From Sedimentibacter acidaminivorans (GTDB taxonomy: Bacteria > Bacillota > Clostridia > Tissierellales > Sedimentibacteraceae): a stretch of DNA of 64,000 nt. Where the stretch lies: NCBI RefSeq assembly GCF_017873955.1, contig NZ_JAGGKS010000001.1, positions 310,001 through 374,000 of the forward strand, written 5' to 3'. Of this stretch, positions 1 through 8,326 are shown one piece after another (the first letter of the stretch is position 1; each line of letters starts with the position of its first letter). Below the pieces are notes generated by a model. That model searched no databases, had not been told where the DNA came from, and saw only the letters and a list, made by a program, of their open reading frames with translations. The translations under genes and the position numbers were made by a program.

Positions 1-1349
1 TTAAAATGGTTGAAACTATTAAAATGACAACTAGAGAAGAAAGAGAAAAATATTTAGAAGAAGGTAATTATAACGTATTTTCATTAAAAAGCGACTATGT
101 TTACATAGATTGCTTAACTGATAGTGGAACTGGTGCTATGAGCGATACTCAATGGGCTGGAATTATGACTGGAGATGAAAGTTATGCTGGTGCAAGATCT
201 TACTATAGGCTTATGGATGCTGTAAAAGATATTTTCGGTTATAGATTTGCACAACCAGTGCATCAAGGTAGAGCTGCTGAAAAGGTTTTGTTTCCTTGTT
301 TATTAAAGGAAGGTCAATACTCTTTATCTAATATGCATTTTGATACTACACGTGGACACATAGGATTGTGTAAAGCTAAACCTATAGATCTAGTAGTTAA
401 AGAAGCTAGAGATACTGTAAATTATGCACCTTTTAAAGGAAATATGGATTTAGAGCGTTTAGAAGCATTTATCAATGAAGTTGGTAGTGAAAACGTTGGT
501 ATGATCATAATGACTATAACTAACAACACGGCTGGAGGACAGCCCGTTTCAATGCAAAACATTAGGGAAACTGCTGTTATAGCTAAAAAATATAATCTTC
601 CATATGTTATTGATGCAGCAAGATTTGCTGAAAATGCATATTTTATCAAAACTAGAGAAAAAGGATATGAAGATAAATCAATTATTGATATAACTAGAGA
701 AGCTTTTGGATATGCTGATGCATTCACTATGTCTGCAAAAAAAGATGCTATAGTTAATATGGGCGGTCTAATTGGAATCAAGGATAACGAGGAGCTTTAC
801 AATGCAGTTAAAGGATATACTGTTCCATATGAGGGCTTTGTTACATATGGAGGATTAGCTGGACGCGACCTAGAAGCACTTGCTATAGGTTTGTATGAGG
901 GAACTAATTATGACTTCCTAAAATATAGAATTGGGCAAGTTGAATATTTAGGAGATTTATTAAAGGAAGCTGGTATTCCATTCCAATATCCTGTAGGTGG
1001 GCATGCTATATTTGTAGATGCTAAAAAATTATTACCACACATTCCTTATTTTCAATTCCCAGGTCAAGCATTGGCATGTGAATTGTACTTAGAAGCTGGT
1101 ATAAGAGGTTGTGACATTGGTTCATATATGCTAGATTTAGACCCTGTTACTGGTGAACAACCAGAAGCTGAAATGGAATTTACTAGACTATGTATTCCAA
1201 GAAGAGTATATACACAAGCTCATCTAGATGTGATTGCAGAAGCATTAATCAATATTAGAGATAATGCTCATACTATAAAAGGCTATGAAATTACATGGCA
1301 ACCAAAGGTATTAAGACACTTTACAGCAAAACTTAAACCACTAAAATAG
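1..1349 (+). CDS. tnaA: Tryptophanase (5' end outside window)
   Basis: PLP-dependent beta-eliminating lyase that splits L-tryptophan into indole, pyruvate and ammonia in the cytoplasm. About 447 residues are visible; the family is usually 460-475. The frame is open to base 1, and the residues before the first ATG at 6 already match the family ([11 protein letters not shown]), so the true start lies upstream. The PLP-lysine motif MSAKKDA is present. Tyrosine phenol-lyase is the near neighbour. In that enzyme a Thr and an Arg recognise the phenol ring, whereas here the equivalent positions are Asp (MHFDTTRGH) and Ile ([10 protein letters not shown]), as in tryptophanases, so tryptophanase is preferred. 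The gene ends at an elaborate hairpin. Substrate assignment rests on remembered family residues and was not aligned computationally. Confidence 0.9.
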   Translation, partial: KMVETIKMTTREEREKYLEEGNYNVFSLKSDYVYIDCLTDSGTGAMSDTQWAGIMTGDESYAGARSYYRLMDAVKDIFGYRFAQPVHQGRAAEKVLFPCLLKEGQYSLSNMHFDTTRGHIGLCKAKPIDLVVKEARDTVNYAPFKGNMDLERLEAFINEVGSENVGMIIMTITNNTAGGQPVSMQNIRETAVIAKKYNLPYVIDAARFAENAYFIKTREKGYEDKSIIDITREAFGYADAFTMSAKKDAIVNMGGLIGIKDNEELYNAVKGYTVPYEGFVTYGGLAGRDLEALAIGLYEGTNYDFLKYRIGQVEYLGDLLKEAGIPFQYPVGGHAIFVDAKKLLPHIPYFQFPGQALACELYLEAGIRGCDIGSYMLDLDPVTGEQPEAEMEFTRLCIPRRVYTQAHLDVIAEALINIRDNAHTIKGYEITWQPKVLRHFTAKLKPLK

Positions 1350-1419
1350 AATTATGTTCTCTGCTTTTTCTTTGATGTAACTATGAATTATTAAAATGAT
1401 AGTGGAACAATACAATGCT

Positions 1420-1514
1420 ACAATGCTGTTGCTTTGACGGCGAAGAAACTTATCTCTTATTGAGTTTCTTCGCCGTCTGTAATTTTTGACAGCATTGTTT
1501 TGTCATGCTGTCAA
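1420..1514 (+). terminator. Nested hairpin terminator region after tnaA
   Basis: A perfect 15-bp stem (1436-1450 with 1463-1477) is enclosed by a second perfect 10-bp stem (1420-1429 with 1489-1498). The right arm of the outer stem can instead pair downstream as a 9-bp stem (1486-1494 with 1506-1514). The inner stem is more GC-rich than its surroundings. It probably stops tnaA transcription, but no long T-run follows immediately. The structure could also be the remnant of a small mobile palindromic element. Confidence 0.6.
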
Positions 1515-1572
1515 GTTGTTGCGATAACTGAAATGATTTTTAAGCAGTTGCATCCATATTGTTGTATCATGA

Positions 1573-2923
1573 GCTAAAATACTGTTAGATGAAGTAAAAC
1601 CCAAAATCGACCCATTGTCTCCAGAAAACAAAATAATATTTGCCCTTGGTTTTATGCAATCAGTAAACTTTCCTGGAAATGCTAAATGGACTGTAGTTAC
1701 CAAAGGTCCTCTTACTGGATCTTTTCTAGATTCAGCTGGCACTGGTGCTTGGGCACCTCAATTAAAAAAAGCTGGTTATGATGTTTTAATTATTGAAGGC
1801 AAATCTGAAAATCCAGTGTATCTTTATATAAATGACGACAAAATTGAATTTAGAGACGCATCTTCAATATGGGGAAAAGATACAATAGAAACATCAAGAA
1901 TAATAAAAGAAGAATTAGGTGATAAAAGAATAAATGCTATCAACATAGGTCCAGCTGGTGAAAATTTAAACCCAATAGCTTGCATAAGCTGTGATGGACA
2001 TTCTTTTGCTGGAAGAGGTGGCGCAGGCGCTATAATGGGTTCTAAAAACCTTAAAGCTATAGCTGTATGGGGTACAAAACAAGTTCCTGTAGTAGATTTA
2101 GAAGGAGCTCAAAATTTAGCTAAAGAATTAATGGGAAGACTCCATGAAACTGCAAAAGGCGGTGGAGGAACTCCAGATGTTATGGTTCCATTAGAAGAAC
2201 TTGGAGATGTTCCAATTAAATACTGGCGAGGTGACATTTGGCATCATGGTGCCAAAATGATAGGTACACCAAGATATACAGAACTATTGAATGTTAAACC
2301 GCTTCCTTGTCAAAATTGTCCCGTAGGATGCCATAGACATATTCATTTAAAATTAAAAGATGGCAGTATACTTGATGGTAACGGACCAGAATTGAAACTC
2401 TTGGAATGTTAGGCTCTTCTCTTTTATTAGAGGATTTAGAAGCAATCGCAATAGCAAACAATAAAGCAAATAGAATGGGAGTAGATACTGTCTCATTAGG
2501 AGCATTTATTGGTTTTATTATTGAGTGCTATGAATCAGGATTTTTAAGCGAAAAAGAAATAGGTATGGTGCCAAATTTATGGTTAACAATGGCGGACTTA
2601 CAATAACTGAAATTGGAAAAGAGCTAAAATTAACTACTGTCTTAGACTATTCAAACATGGAGCTTCTTAAAACTTCAGAAAGAGGCATAGCGTTACAAAG
2701 ACTAATAAACGTTAGAGATGGTTTAAGTAGAAAAGATGATACTCTCCCACCAAAAATGCTACAGGCAGCAATAATAGGAGGAAGGGCTGGAAAGAGCCCT
2801 GTAGACTTTGATAATATGTTAAGTGATTATTACAAATTAAGAGGCTGGGATGAAAATGGAATACCAACACCTGAAACGCTTCAAGACTTAGACCTCCAAG
2901 ATTATATTCCACTTCTGCCATAG
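1573..2923 (+). pseudogene. Tungsten aldehyde:ferredoxin oxidoreductase, decayed
   Basis: The pieces match the AOR family, tungstopterin and Fe-S enzymes that oxidise aldehydes to acids with ferredoxin. From 1573 one frame reads AKILLDEVKPKIDPLSPENK and continues through VVTKGPLTG and the cluster motif C-x2-C-x3-C (PCQNCPVGC). This frame lacks roughly the first 45 family residues and has a stop just upstream (1570). A one-base loss near 2391 shifts the frame: the GPE-Y-E-TLG stretch reads GPELKLLEC then stop, while the family sequence resumes at 2406 with MLGSSLLLEDLEAIAIANNKANRMG. Near 2575-2600 a second junction skips a large central part of the enzyme and lands in a third frame carrying the family C-terminus (DDTLPPKMLQ, YYKLRGWDENGIPT). 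The fourth cluster cysteine appears to be lost. It cannot make a functional enzyme. Confidence 0.9.
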
Positions 2924-2951
2924 ACTAATCATAAGCAAAGGATGTTGCCTC

Positions 2952-3188
2952 ATGGTAAAAATAAAATTCTTCGGTGTTTTAATAAATAAAATGCCAGAAA
3001 AAGATGATAAAGGTTTTTGAATAGTTGATGGAGCAGGAAAGACTATAAAAGAATTGCTAGATTTATCTTTGCTGAAGGACACAAATATAAAATATACACT
3101 ATTTGTTAATAACGAAAAGCAAGATATTAATTACGTACTAGAAGATAATGACGTTTTAACTGTTCTCCCACTGCTAGCTGGTGGCTAA
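2952..3188 (+). pseudogene. MoaD/ThiS-like sulfur-carrier protein with in-frame TGA
   Basis: From the ATG at 2952 (weak AAAGGA upstream) the frame encodes a 78-codon ubiquitin-fold sulfur carrier ending in the diagnostic Gly-Gly (LTVLPLLAGG, stop 3186-3188). The only flaw is a TGA at 3018-3020 after MPEKDDKGF; sequence similar to the family continues directly with IVDGAGKTIKELL. The simplest explanation is a CGA-to-TGA nonsense mutation. It follows the dead AOR gene by 28 bp and was presumably its pterin-cofactor partner (molybdopterin synthase small subunit type). Readthrough is conceivable, but no selenocysteine insertion hairpin was recognised after the TGA. Confidence 0.75.
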
Positions 3189-3228
3189 ATATTAAAATCA
3201 AATAAATTAAAATATAAGGAGGAAATTC

Positions 3229-3520
3229 ATGTTAAAAGATGGAAAGCTCTTTGGATGAACTTATAGCATCTACTGGAAAAACATTAAACGAATCAAAAGA
3301 AAAATTAAGTGTAAATGCAGGTGCATTTCACTTAGTACACTGTGGAGGTAGAAGGGCCGGCATAGATAGCAGAATTGATGAAGTAGCAAAAGAAATTAAA
3401 GCTGCAGCTGGAGATATACCATTCATAGTAGAGTTCACTTTTGGTGAATATGGTTACGAACAAGATGGCATTAATACTTGCGGCGGGCTAATGCTATCCT
3501 TTACAGGATTTTCAAAATAA
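3229..3520 (+). pseudogene. FIST-domain protein, C-terminal remnant
   Basis: A strong ribosome site (AAGGAGG, about 3217-3223) precedes an ATG at 3229, but that frame stops after nine codons (MLKDGKLFG). The next frame is open from 3239 to 3520 and encodes 93 residues with LVHCGGRR and PFIVEFTFGEYGYEQDGINT. These resemble the C-terminal half of FIST sensory proteins (CxGR, then a TFGE-type turn). A family member would be several hundred residues long, so most of the gene has been deleted and the original start joined out of frame to its C-terminus. Assignment to FIST is from memory of the motif and is only moderate. Confidence 0.5.
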
Positions 3521-3528
3521 CAGCAAAT

Positions 3529-3560
3529 AAATCTATCTGTAGTTGCAGATAGATTTTTTT
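3529..3560 (+). terminator. Rho-independent terminator
   Basis: An 11-bp perfect stem (3529-3539 with 3546-3556), a six-base loop and a run of Ts follow the FIST remnant. This is a textbook terminator for the plus-strand tna-AOR block, and it meets the end of the convergent IclR remnant. Confidence 0.85.
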
Positions 3561-4030
3561 CACTTATATCCAAGCCTCTTTGATATTTCAATAGCAATAT
3601 TAACAATATAGTCAGCTATAACATTTATTTTTTCATCTGGGAGCTGTTCTAAATTACCACTGCCGCTAACAGCAGCAATAACATCTCCTCTATAATCATA
3701 TATTGGAGCTGCAATACAACGTTGTCCAATAGTTTGTTCTTGATTATCCATAGCCCATTTCTGAATTCTAATATTTCGAAGGTGTTTTTTAAAACTATTT
3801 ATGTCGCAAATTGTATTTGCAGTAAATCGTTCAAATGTACAATTTGCCATTATCTCTTCTAGTTCCATTTCAGAAAGTGATGATAATAAACACTTTCCAA
3901 GGGATGAGCAATATGCTGGTGTCCGATAACCAATTTGTTTATATAATCTCATATGTGAATAAGTTTCTAATTTTTCAATATAAACAACATCTAAGCCATC
4001 TAACACTCCAAGATGAGATGTAAGATTATA
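3560..4030 (-). pseudogene. IclR-family regulator, effector domain only
   Basis: The minus-strand frame is open from 4030 down to 3560 and reads TSHLGVLDGLDVVYIEKLE, then YCSSLGKCLLSSL, QRCIAAPIYDYRGDVIAAVSGSG. This is the ligand-binding domain of IclR regulators. Homology already starts at the first open codon, and the in-frame codon above is the TAA that ends the neighbouring C39-like gene. The N-terminal winged helix (about 80-90 residues) is absent, so the fragment cannot bind DNA in the usual way. It may once have regulated the adjoining aldehyde oxidoreductase genes. A GTG at 4006 could initiate a 148-aa product but has no clear ribosome site. Confidence 0.8.
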
Positions 4031-4693
4031 TTAATTAATAGTAATATAGCTTATTATATTTTCATACTTATAATCATTAGTAACATCAGAAGTAGGGTCA
4101 TAGAATATACCATCAAAATAGACTATAAGATGACTTTTTTCATAACCTCTTACATTGATAATACAACACTTTGGAAATTCAACCATTTGGCCATAAGTGT
4201 AAACGGGTTCTTCATGGGAAAATCCAAAATAGTCAAGCGACTCAATTACCTTGCTTATACTTGCCTGCCATTTTTTACTTTTCATTAATTTAATAACTTC
4301 ATCTACTGAAATACCAGCTAGCATTGCAAGGCATGTCTGCCCACAAAAACCAATATCGGGTTGCTTCTTATAGCTTATACTATCAATAATTCTTATAGGA
4401 TTATCTTTGTTATAAGGGCTGCTATTATTTATTCTAGTAAGTTGATTAAGTAAAGTAAAATGAACACTGTATTCACTTCTTGAATCCAACTTATTAATAA
4501 CATCCTTATTAACTGGAATAACATAATCACCATTTCCCTTTGGTATAAGTTTGCATTCAAAAGGTATATCTTCAATAACAACCTTAACAGGAATATTTCC
4601 TCTTTTCTTACATGTTTCCCAAACATTAAATGGAATTTTAATGAATATTCTGTTTCCTTCTTTATAATAAACTGACCTAAATGAATAATTCAT
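4031..4693 (-). CDS. DUF1905 domain plus C39-like cysteine peptidase domain
   Basis: This 220-residue cytoplasmic protein has no signal peptide. Residues about 10-90 (FIKIPFNVWETCKKRGNIPVKVVIE, GDYVIPVNKDVINKL) resemble the DUF1905 beta-barrel. Residues about 110-215 resemble a papain/C39-like fold, with the catalytic-type motif GFCGQTCLAMLAGIS, a later His in the SHLIVYFDG strand and an Asp two turns on (FYDPTSD). The function is unknown; processing or binding of a small peptide would be in keeping with C39-like domains. Its stop codon sits exactly at the edge of the truncated IclR gene, so this gene, or the deletion that placed it there, cut the regulator. Only this gene looks intact between 1350 and 4990. 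Confidence 0.7.
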   Translation of the reverse strand: MNYSFRSVYYKEGNRIFIKIPFNVWETCKKRGNIPVKVVIEDIPFECKLIPKGNGDYVIPVNKDVINKLDSRSEYSVHFTLLNQLTRINNSSPYNKDNPIRIIDSISYKKQPDIGFCGQTCLAMLAGISVDEVIKLMKSKKWQASISKVIESLDYFGFSHEEPVYTYGQMVEFPKCCIINVRGYEKSHLIVYFDGIFYDPTSDVTNDYKYENIISYITIN

Positions 4694-4733
4694 AGTTTAA
4701 TCTCTTTTCATAATTAATTTTAAATTGGTGTCA

Positions 4734-4842
4734 TTACTTTTTCCACTGCATAGGTATTTCATTTTGTATTTTCATCTACTTGTTCATTATGGGAACAAAT
4801 CCTTCTTTCAAATAAAAATTGACTGTACGAACATTCTTTTTA
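4734..4842 (-). pseudogene. GNAT acetyltransferase C-terminal scrap
   Basis: Read on the minus strand from 4842, the codons give KNVRTVNFYLKEGFVPIMNK, the typical C-terminal beta-strand region of GNAT acetyltransferases (N-x2-V-x-FY-x-KEGF). A stop follows, and the expected continuation (VDENTK, then MQWKK) is found only by switching frame. No N-terminal part is present, so this is a decayed fragment. It ends 40 bp before the C39-like gene start. Confidence 0.55.
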
Positions 4843-4852
4843 TAACAGATAA

Positions 4853-5056
4853 CTAATACAAGAGTTTAACAGAGTAATGGAAGAGACTAATAAAATTGCT
4901 TTAGCAACTAGTTTAAATAATATACCCAATGTTAGAGTAGTAAATTTTTGCTATAATCATCAAAATAAAGGTATTGTTTACTTTTCATCCTTTAGAGGTC
5001 TTCCAAAAACGTTGGAAGTTTCAGAAAATAATTATAAACTCTCAATAAATCTTTAA
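4853..5056 (+). pseudogene. Pyridoxamine 5'-phosphate oxidase-like protein, N-terminal fragment
   Basis: From 4853 the frame reads LIQEFNRVMEETNKIALATS, then NIPNVRVVNFCYNHQNKG and VYFSSFRGLPKTLE. This is the start of the clostridial flavin-binding pyridoxamine-phosphate-oxidase-like family. The similarity stops about residue 60, and the frame closes at 5056 inside the 3' end of the convergent WYL gene. The family is usually about 130-150 residues, so more than half is missing. An ATG at 4877 exists, but no ribosome site was seen. Confidence 0.65.
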
Positions 5057-5957
5057 CTCTACAAATTATCTCTTCCCTTACATGTGCAGGTTCAAGGCAT
5101 TCACATTTGTCACCATAACTAAGCAACATATTATATCCAAATTCATTTTCTTCAAATGGAAAGTTTACGATTAACTTACTTTCCCCATAAGGCTGAATAC
5201 TTTCTTCTCCGCAGTGCTCTACCATCCTATCTCTTAGGGATTCATGCACCAATAGCTTTATTACAATAATGTTTTTCTTTATATTGTCCCAGACACCCAA
5301 TGGTTTATTATCAAATTCACGTGGAATAAAAATTTCGTCTATAACTTCTAGCGATGACATACGAGATAGTTTAAAAATACGAAAATCCCATCTAAAAGTG
5401 CAGTAACCTTGTAAATACCAATTTGATTCCTTCAAAACTAACCTGTAAGGCTCAATTTTACGGTTGCTTTTTTTACCAGAACTATTTGAATATTCAAAGG
5501 ATAAAAACTTTTTCTCATCCAGTGCCTTTTTAATGTTTTCAAGGTTGGGCTGCAGCTTCTTATTTCCAATCCATGGTGCTAGATCAATAGTGATTTGGCT
5601 TGACTTCAATTCAATATCCCTAATCTGTTCATTTGGAATTAAGCCTTTTACCTTTGCAATAGTACTAATAATTTCGTCATTTGTTATTGCACGTGAAATG
5701 CTACCAAGGCTCATTAAAAGAGTTGCAATATCTGAAGTAGTAAATAGTTTCTTGTCAATTTTGTATTCCTCCATAATTCCAATACCACCGTTAATCCCAG
5801 GATAAGTAATTATAGGTATACCTGCTGAGTTTATCGTTTCTATATCTCTATATATAGTCCTGGTACTTACTTCAAATATCTCAGCAAGCTTAGTTGCACT
5901 AATCTTTTTACGTTCAAGTAATATCATAATAATGGAAATTAGCCTGTCTATCTTCAA
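4992..5957 (-). CDS. WYL-domain transcriptional regulator (YafY-like)
   Basis: N-terminal HTH_11 winged helix (residues 1-60, RKKISATKLAEIFEVSTRTIYRDIETI) followed by a WYL ligand-sensing domain (SFEYSNSSGKKSNRKIEPYRLV, NWYLQGYC, FRIFKLSRM). The family binds DNA as a dimer and often controls a neighbouring reductase gene, matching the divergent NmrA-like gene here. The start is taken as TTG at 5957, nine bases after AAAGGA, giving the family-like MKIDRLISII. An in-frame TTG at 5966 abuts the ribosome site and is less likely. About the last 15 residues overlap the dead PNPOx fragment on the other strand, so the original C-terminus may have been replaced at a deletion junction. Confidence 0.85.
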   Translation of the reverse strand: MKIDRLISIIMILLERKKISATKLAEIFEVSTRTIYRDIETINSAGIPIITYPGINGGIGIMEEYKIDKKLFTTSDIATLLMSLGSISRAITNDEIISTIAKVKGLIPNEQIRDIELKSSQITIDLAPWIGNKKLQPNLENIKKALDEKKFLSFEYSNSSGKKSNRKIEPYRLVLKESNWYLQGYCTFRWDFRIFKLSRMSSLEVIDEIFIPREFDNKPLGVWDNIKKNIIVIKLLVHESLRDRMVEHCGEESIQPYGESKLIVNFPFEENEFGYNMLLSYGDKCECLEPAHVREEIICRVKDLLRVYNYFLKLPTFLEDL

Positions 5958-5997
5958 TTTTATCAATCCTTTATAATTTTATTTCATCATATAACTA

Positions 5998-6013
5998 TGA
6001 CATACTGTTGTCA
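5998..6013. promoter_or_regulatory. Candidate WYL operator in divergent promoter
   Basis: TGACA-N6-TGTCA is an inverted repeat in the 132-bp gap between the WYL regulator and the NmrA-like gene. The right half doubles as a TTGTCA -35-like element for the plus-strand gene. This position suits autoregulation and control of the reductase. It is inferred from symmetry only. Confidence 0.5.
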
Positions 6014-6098
6014 AGGTTATACGATAGAATAAAACTGTATTAAGAAGATAACCTTAATATTAATTTAAACAATAGCTTATAAGGGAGATGAAGATAAC

Positions 6099-6962
6099 AT
6101 GAATATAGTATTAGGTGCATCAGGACAGATAGGTTCAATGCTTGTCGATAATCTTTTAAAGAAGGACCAGCCAGTAAGAGTTGTGATCCGAAATAGTTTA
6201 AAAGCACAGGAACTAAAAAATAAGGGCATTGAGGTTATTATTGCCGATTATACAGATTTAGAAGCATTAAAAAAAGCTTTCTATGGAGGAAAGTCAGTTT
6301 TTCTATTAACACCTGAAAATCCTGAATGCAATAACTTCTCAAAGGAAACTCAAATTCTTTTAAACAATTACAGAGAGGCTATTTTACAATCCGGGGCTAC
6401 TAAAATTGTTGGGCTATCATCCAGTGGGGCGCATATCGAATCAGAAGCAGGTAATCTAGAGGCTTCATATATGTTGGAACATACCTTCTCTGAAATTAAT
6501 ATTGAACAAGTTTATGTTCGACCTGCTTATTATTTCAGTAATTGGCTAGGGTATTTGGATTTAGTTAAGAACTATGGAATTCTACCAACCTTTTTTCCAC
6601 CTGAAATGAAGGTGTCTATGATTGCTCCACCAGATGTTGCTGAATTTTTGTCAAATGTAATGATTTGTAATACCAGTCAAGAACGAATATATGAAATAGC
6701 TGGGCAACAGCTTTATAGTTCTTTGGACATAGCAAAAATATTTGGAGATGTATTAAATAGAAATGTTGAAGTACAGCAAGTACTGCCTGAAGAATGGGAA
6801 AATACATTGATACAAGCAGGTTTCTCAAAAGATGGAGCAAAAAATCTCATGCTTATGACACAAGCAGTAATTGATGGTAAAACAAAAAACGAAACCATTA
6901 ATCCAATTCATTTTTACACAGATTTTAAAAAATATTTGATAAATAACTTAACAAACAACTAG
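6099..6962 (+). CDS. NmrA-like NAD(P)-binding oxidoreductase
   Basis: A 287-residue atypical short-chain dehydrogenase of the NmrA/quinone-reductase type. The N-terminal Rossmann motif GASGQIG is followed by an NADP-type VVIRNS strand, ADYTDLEALKKAF, and FLLTPENP. It probably reduces a small quinone-like or carbonyl substrate, or acts as a redox sensor, in the cytosol. GGGAGATG lies 15 bases before the ATG. It is divergent from the WYL regulator, which probably controls it. A hairpin at 6985 closes the unit, so it is likely monocistronic. Confidence 0.85.
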   Translation: MNIVLGASGQIGSMLVDNLLKKDQPVRVVIRNSLKAQELKNKGIEVIIADYTDLEALKKAFYGGKSVFLLTPENPECNNFSKETQILLNNYREAILQSGATKIVGLSSSGAHIESEAGNLEASYMLEHTFSEINIEQVYVRPAYYFSNWLGYLDLVKNYGILPTFFPPEMKVSMIAPPDVAEFLSNVMICNTSQERIYEIAGQQLYSSLDIAKIFGDVLNRNVEVQQVLPEEWENTLIQAGFSKDGAKNLMLMTQAVIDGKTKNETINPIHFYTDFKKYLINNLTNN

Positions 6963-6984
6963 ATTTTTAATTAAATAATAAATT

Positions 6985-7025
6985 GAGCAAATCTGTTAGC
7001 TTAAATTGACGCTAAAGATTTGCCC
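6985..7025 (+). terminator. Terminator after NmrA-like gene
   Basis: GCAAATCT (6987-6994) pairs with AGATTTGC (7016-7023), and an inner TAGC/GCTA helix (6997-7000 with 7011-7014) extends the stem. A short T-rich stretch follows. It separates the gene from the convergent glycosyltransferase. Further bases to 7106 hold no recognisable gene. Confidence 0.6.
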
Positions 7026-7106
7026 AAACTTTTAATTATTATAATCGGTTATATTTACCGGTTATTTTTCCTTGTTGAAAGTAATAATAATCTTTTTTCT
7101 ATAAGC

Positions 7107-8285
7107 TTAATACTCTTTATTATTTATAACCATTAGAATCATATCTGCTGCCTTTTTTGCACCTCCGGCAACTTTAAAACTTGAAGATATTTTATTCGCA
7201 TTTTCTTTATAAGCATCATCATTTAATACCTGTTCAATTGCACCTTTTATATGTTTTGGGTTATTCCCTTTAAGCATAATTCCAGCGCCTAGTTCTGCTG
7301 TCCGTTCTGCAACCAATCCTTGTTCGCTATGCTGCGGAAATAACACCATAGGTACACCATAGTACAAACTTTCATTTACACTATTCATTCCACAATGTGT
7401 AAGAAAAACATCGGATTTTTTTAGCACTTTAATTTGGTCTACTTTATGTTTTATTTGAAAATGATTCGGTATTTCCCCCAAATCAGAAATATCTGTTTTT
7501 TCACCCACAGACATAATCACATTTACATCACATTCCTTTAATGCCTTAATGCAATTTTCGTAAAATTTATTATTTTTATTCAATACAGTACCTAATGATA
7601 TATAAACCGTTCTGCGTTCACCTTTTTGTTCTTCTGTTTCCGTATTTGCTACAGAAGGCCCCACAAACGCATATTTATCCGAAAACGTTTCAGACATAGG
7701 CTGAAATTCCTTGGAAGTGTAGACTATTGTGTTTGTATCATTATCATTCTGGATGATAGATATAAAATTTTTAACATTATAGCCGTTTTCTCTTAAAAGC
7801 TCTATTTTTTTATTAATGCGCGGCATCCCAACAATACTACGTATTAATTCCCCTATGCCAGGCTTCATCAATTTTGCTGAATATTTATTAAATGCAAATG
7901 TTGTAGTTGAACATACATACTTAATATTTAATTTTTCAGCAAATAGCTTTCCCCAGAAACATACAGAATCCGAAACAATGCAATCTGGCTTGAATTCTCG
8001 TAACTCTTGGCACACCTTCTTATCTAAATTAATTGTAGAAACAACAACCATTTCAATTAAAGCAGCAAAATCTTTTCCAATCTTTTTTTCATCTTCAGGA
8101 CGTAGTTCAGGCAAATATTCATCGCAACTAATAAACTTTGCTCCAACGAACTCAATCCTTTCTTTGAACACATCAAAAGAGTAGTACCAAACTTCATGTC
8201 CTTTTTTTGTTAATTCCAGAACTACTGGTATAGTTGGATTTGTATGACCATGGGCAGGAATACTAAAAAACACTATTTTACTCAT
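7107..8285 (-). CDS. GT1 (MGT/UGT-type) glycosyltransferase
   Basis: A 392-residue GT-B glycosyltransferase of the macrolide-glycosyltransferase group, which moves sugar from a nucleotide sugar to a small lipophilic acceptor. The start FFSIPAHGHTNPTIPV is the acceptor-domain motif with its catalytic His. The donor domain has YISLGTVL and the signature FLTHCGMNSVNESLYYGVPMV, with the following PQHSEQ. AGGAGTTATT precedes the ATG. It lies 41 bp downstream of the AbrB-type gene and is probably cotranscribed with it. The acceptor cannot be told from sequence; inactivation of a toxic natural product is common in the family. Confidence 0.85.
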   Translation of the reverse strand: MSKIVFFSIPAHGHTNPTIPVVLELTKKGHEVWYYSFDVFKERIEFVGAKFISCDEYLPELRPEDEKKIGKDFAALIEMVVVSTINLDKKVCQELREFKPDCIVSDSVCFWGKLFAEKLNIKYVCSTTTFAFNKYSAKLMKPGIGELIRSIVGMPRINKKIELLRENGYNVKNFISIIQNDNDTNTIVYTSKEFQPMSETFSDKYAFVGPSVANTETEEQKGERRTVYISLGTVLNKNNKFYENCIKALKECDVNVIMSVGEKTDISDLGEIPNHFQIKHKVDQIKVLKKSDVFLTHCGMNSVNESLYYGVPMVLFPQHSEQGLVAERTAELGAGIMLKGNNPKHIKGAIEQVLNDDAYKENANKISSSFKVAGGAKKAADMILMVINNKEY

Positions 8286-8326
8286 AATAACTCCTATTCT
8301 TTGTTATAACTTAGAGATAATAAAAA

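Noticed and set aside
422-781. Antisense open frame of 119 codons within tnaA
   Set aside because: It is a shadow of the highly conserved tryptophanase frame, with no ribosome site or family likeness.
1-1349. Tyrosine phenol-lyase as product of the first gene
   Set aside because: The specificity positions show Asp and Ile, as in tryptophanases, rather than the Thr and Arg of tyrosine phenol-lyases.
1503-1742. 79-codon minus-strand frame over the AOR start
   Set aside because: It is antisense to recognisable AOR codons and has no supporting signal.
3018-3020. TGA as a selenocysteine codon in the MoaD-like gene
   Set aside because: No insertion hairpin was recognised after it, the position is not a Cys in the family as I recall it, and neighbouring genes are clearly decayed.
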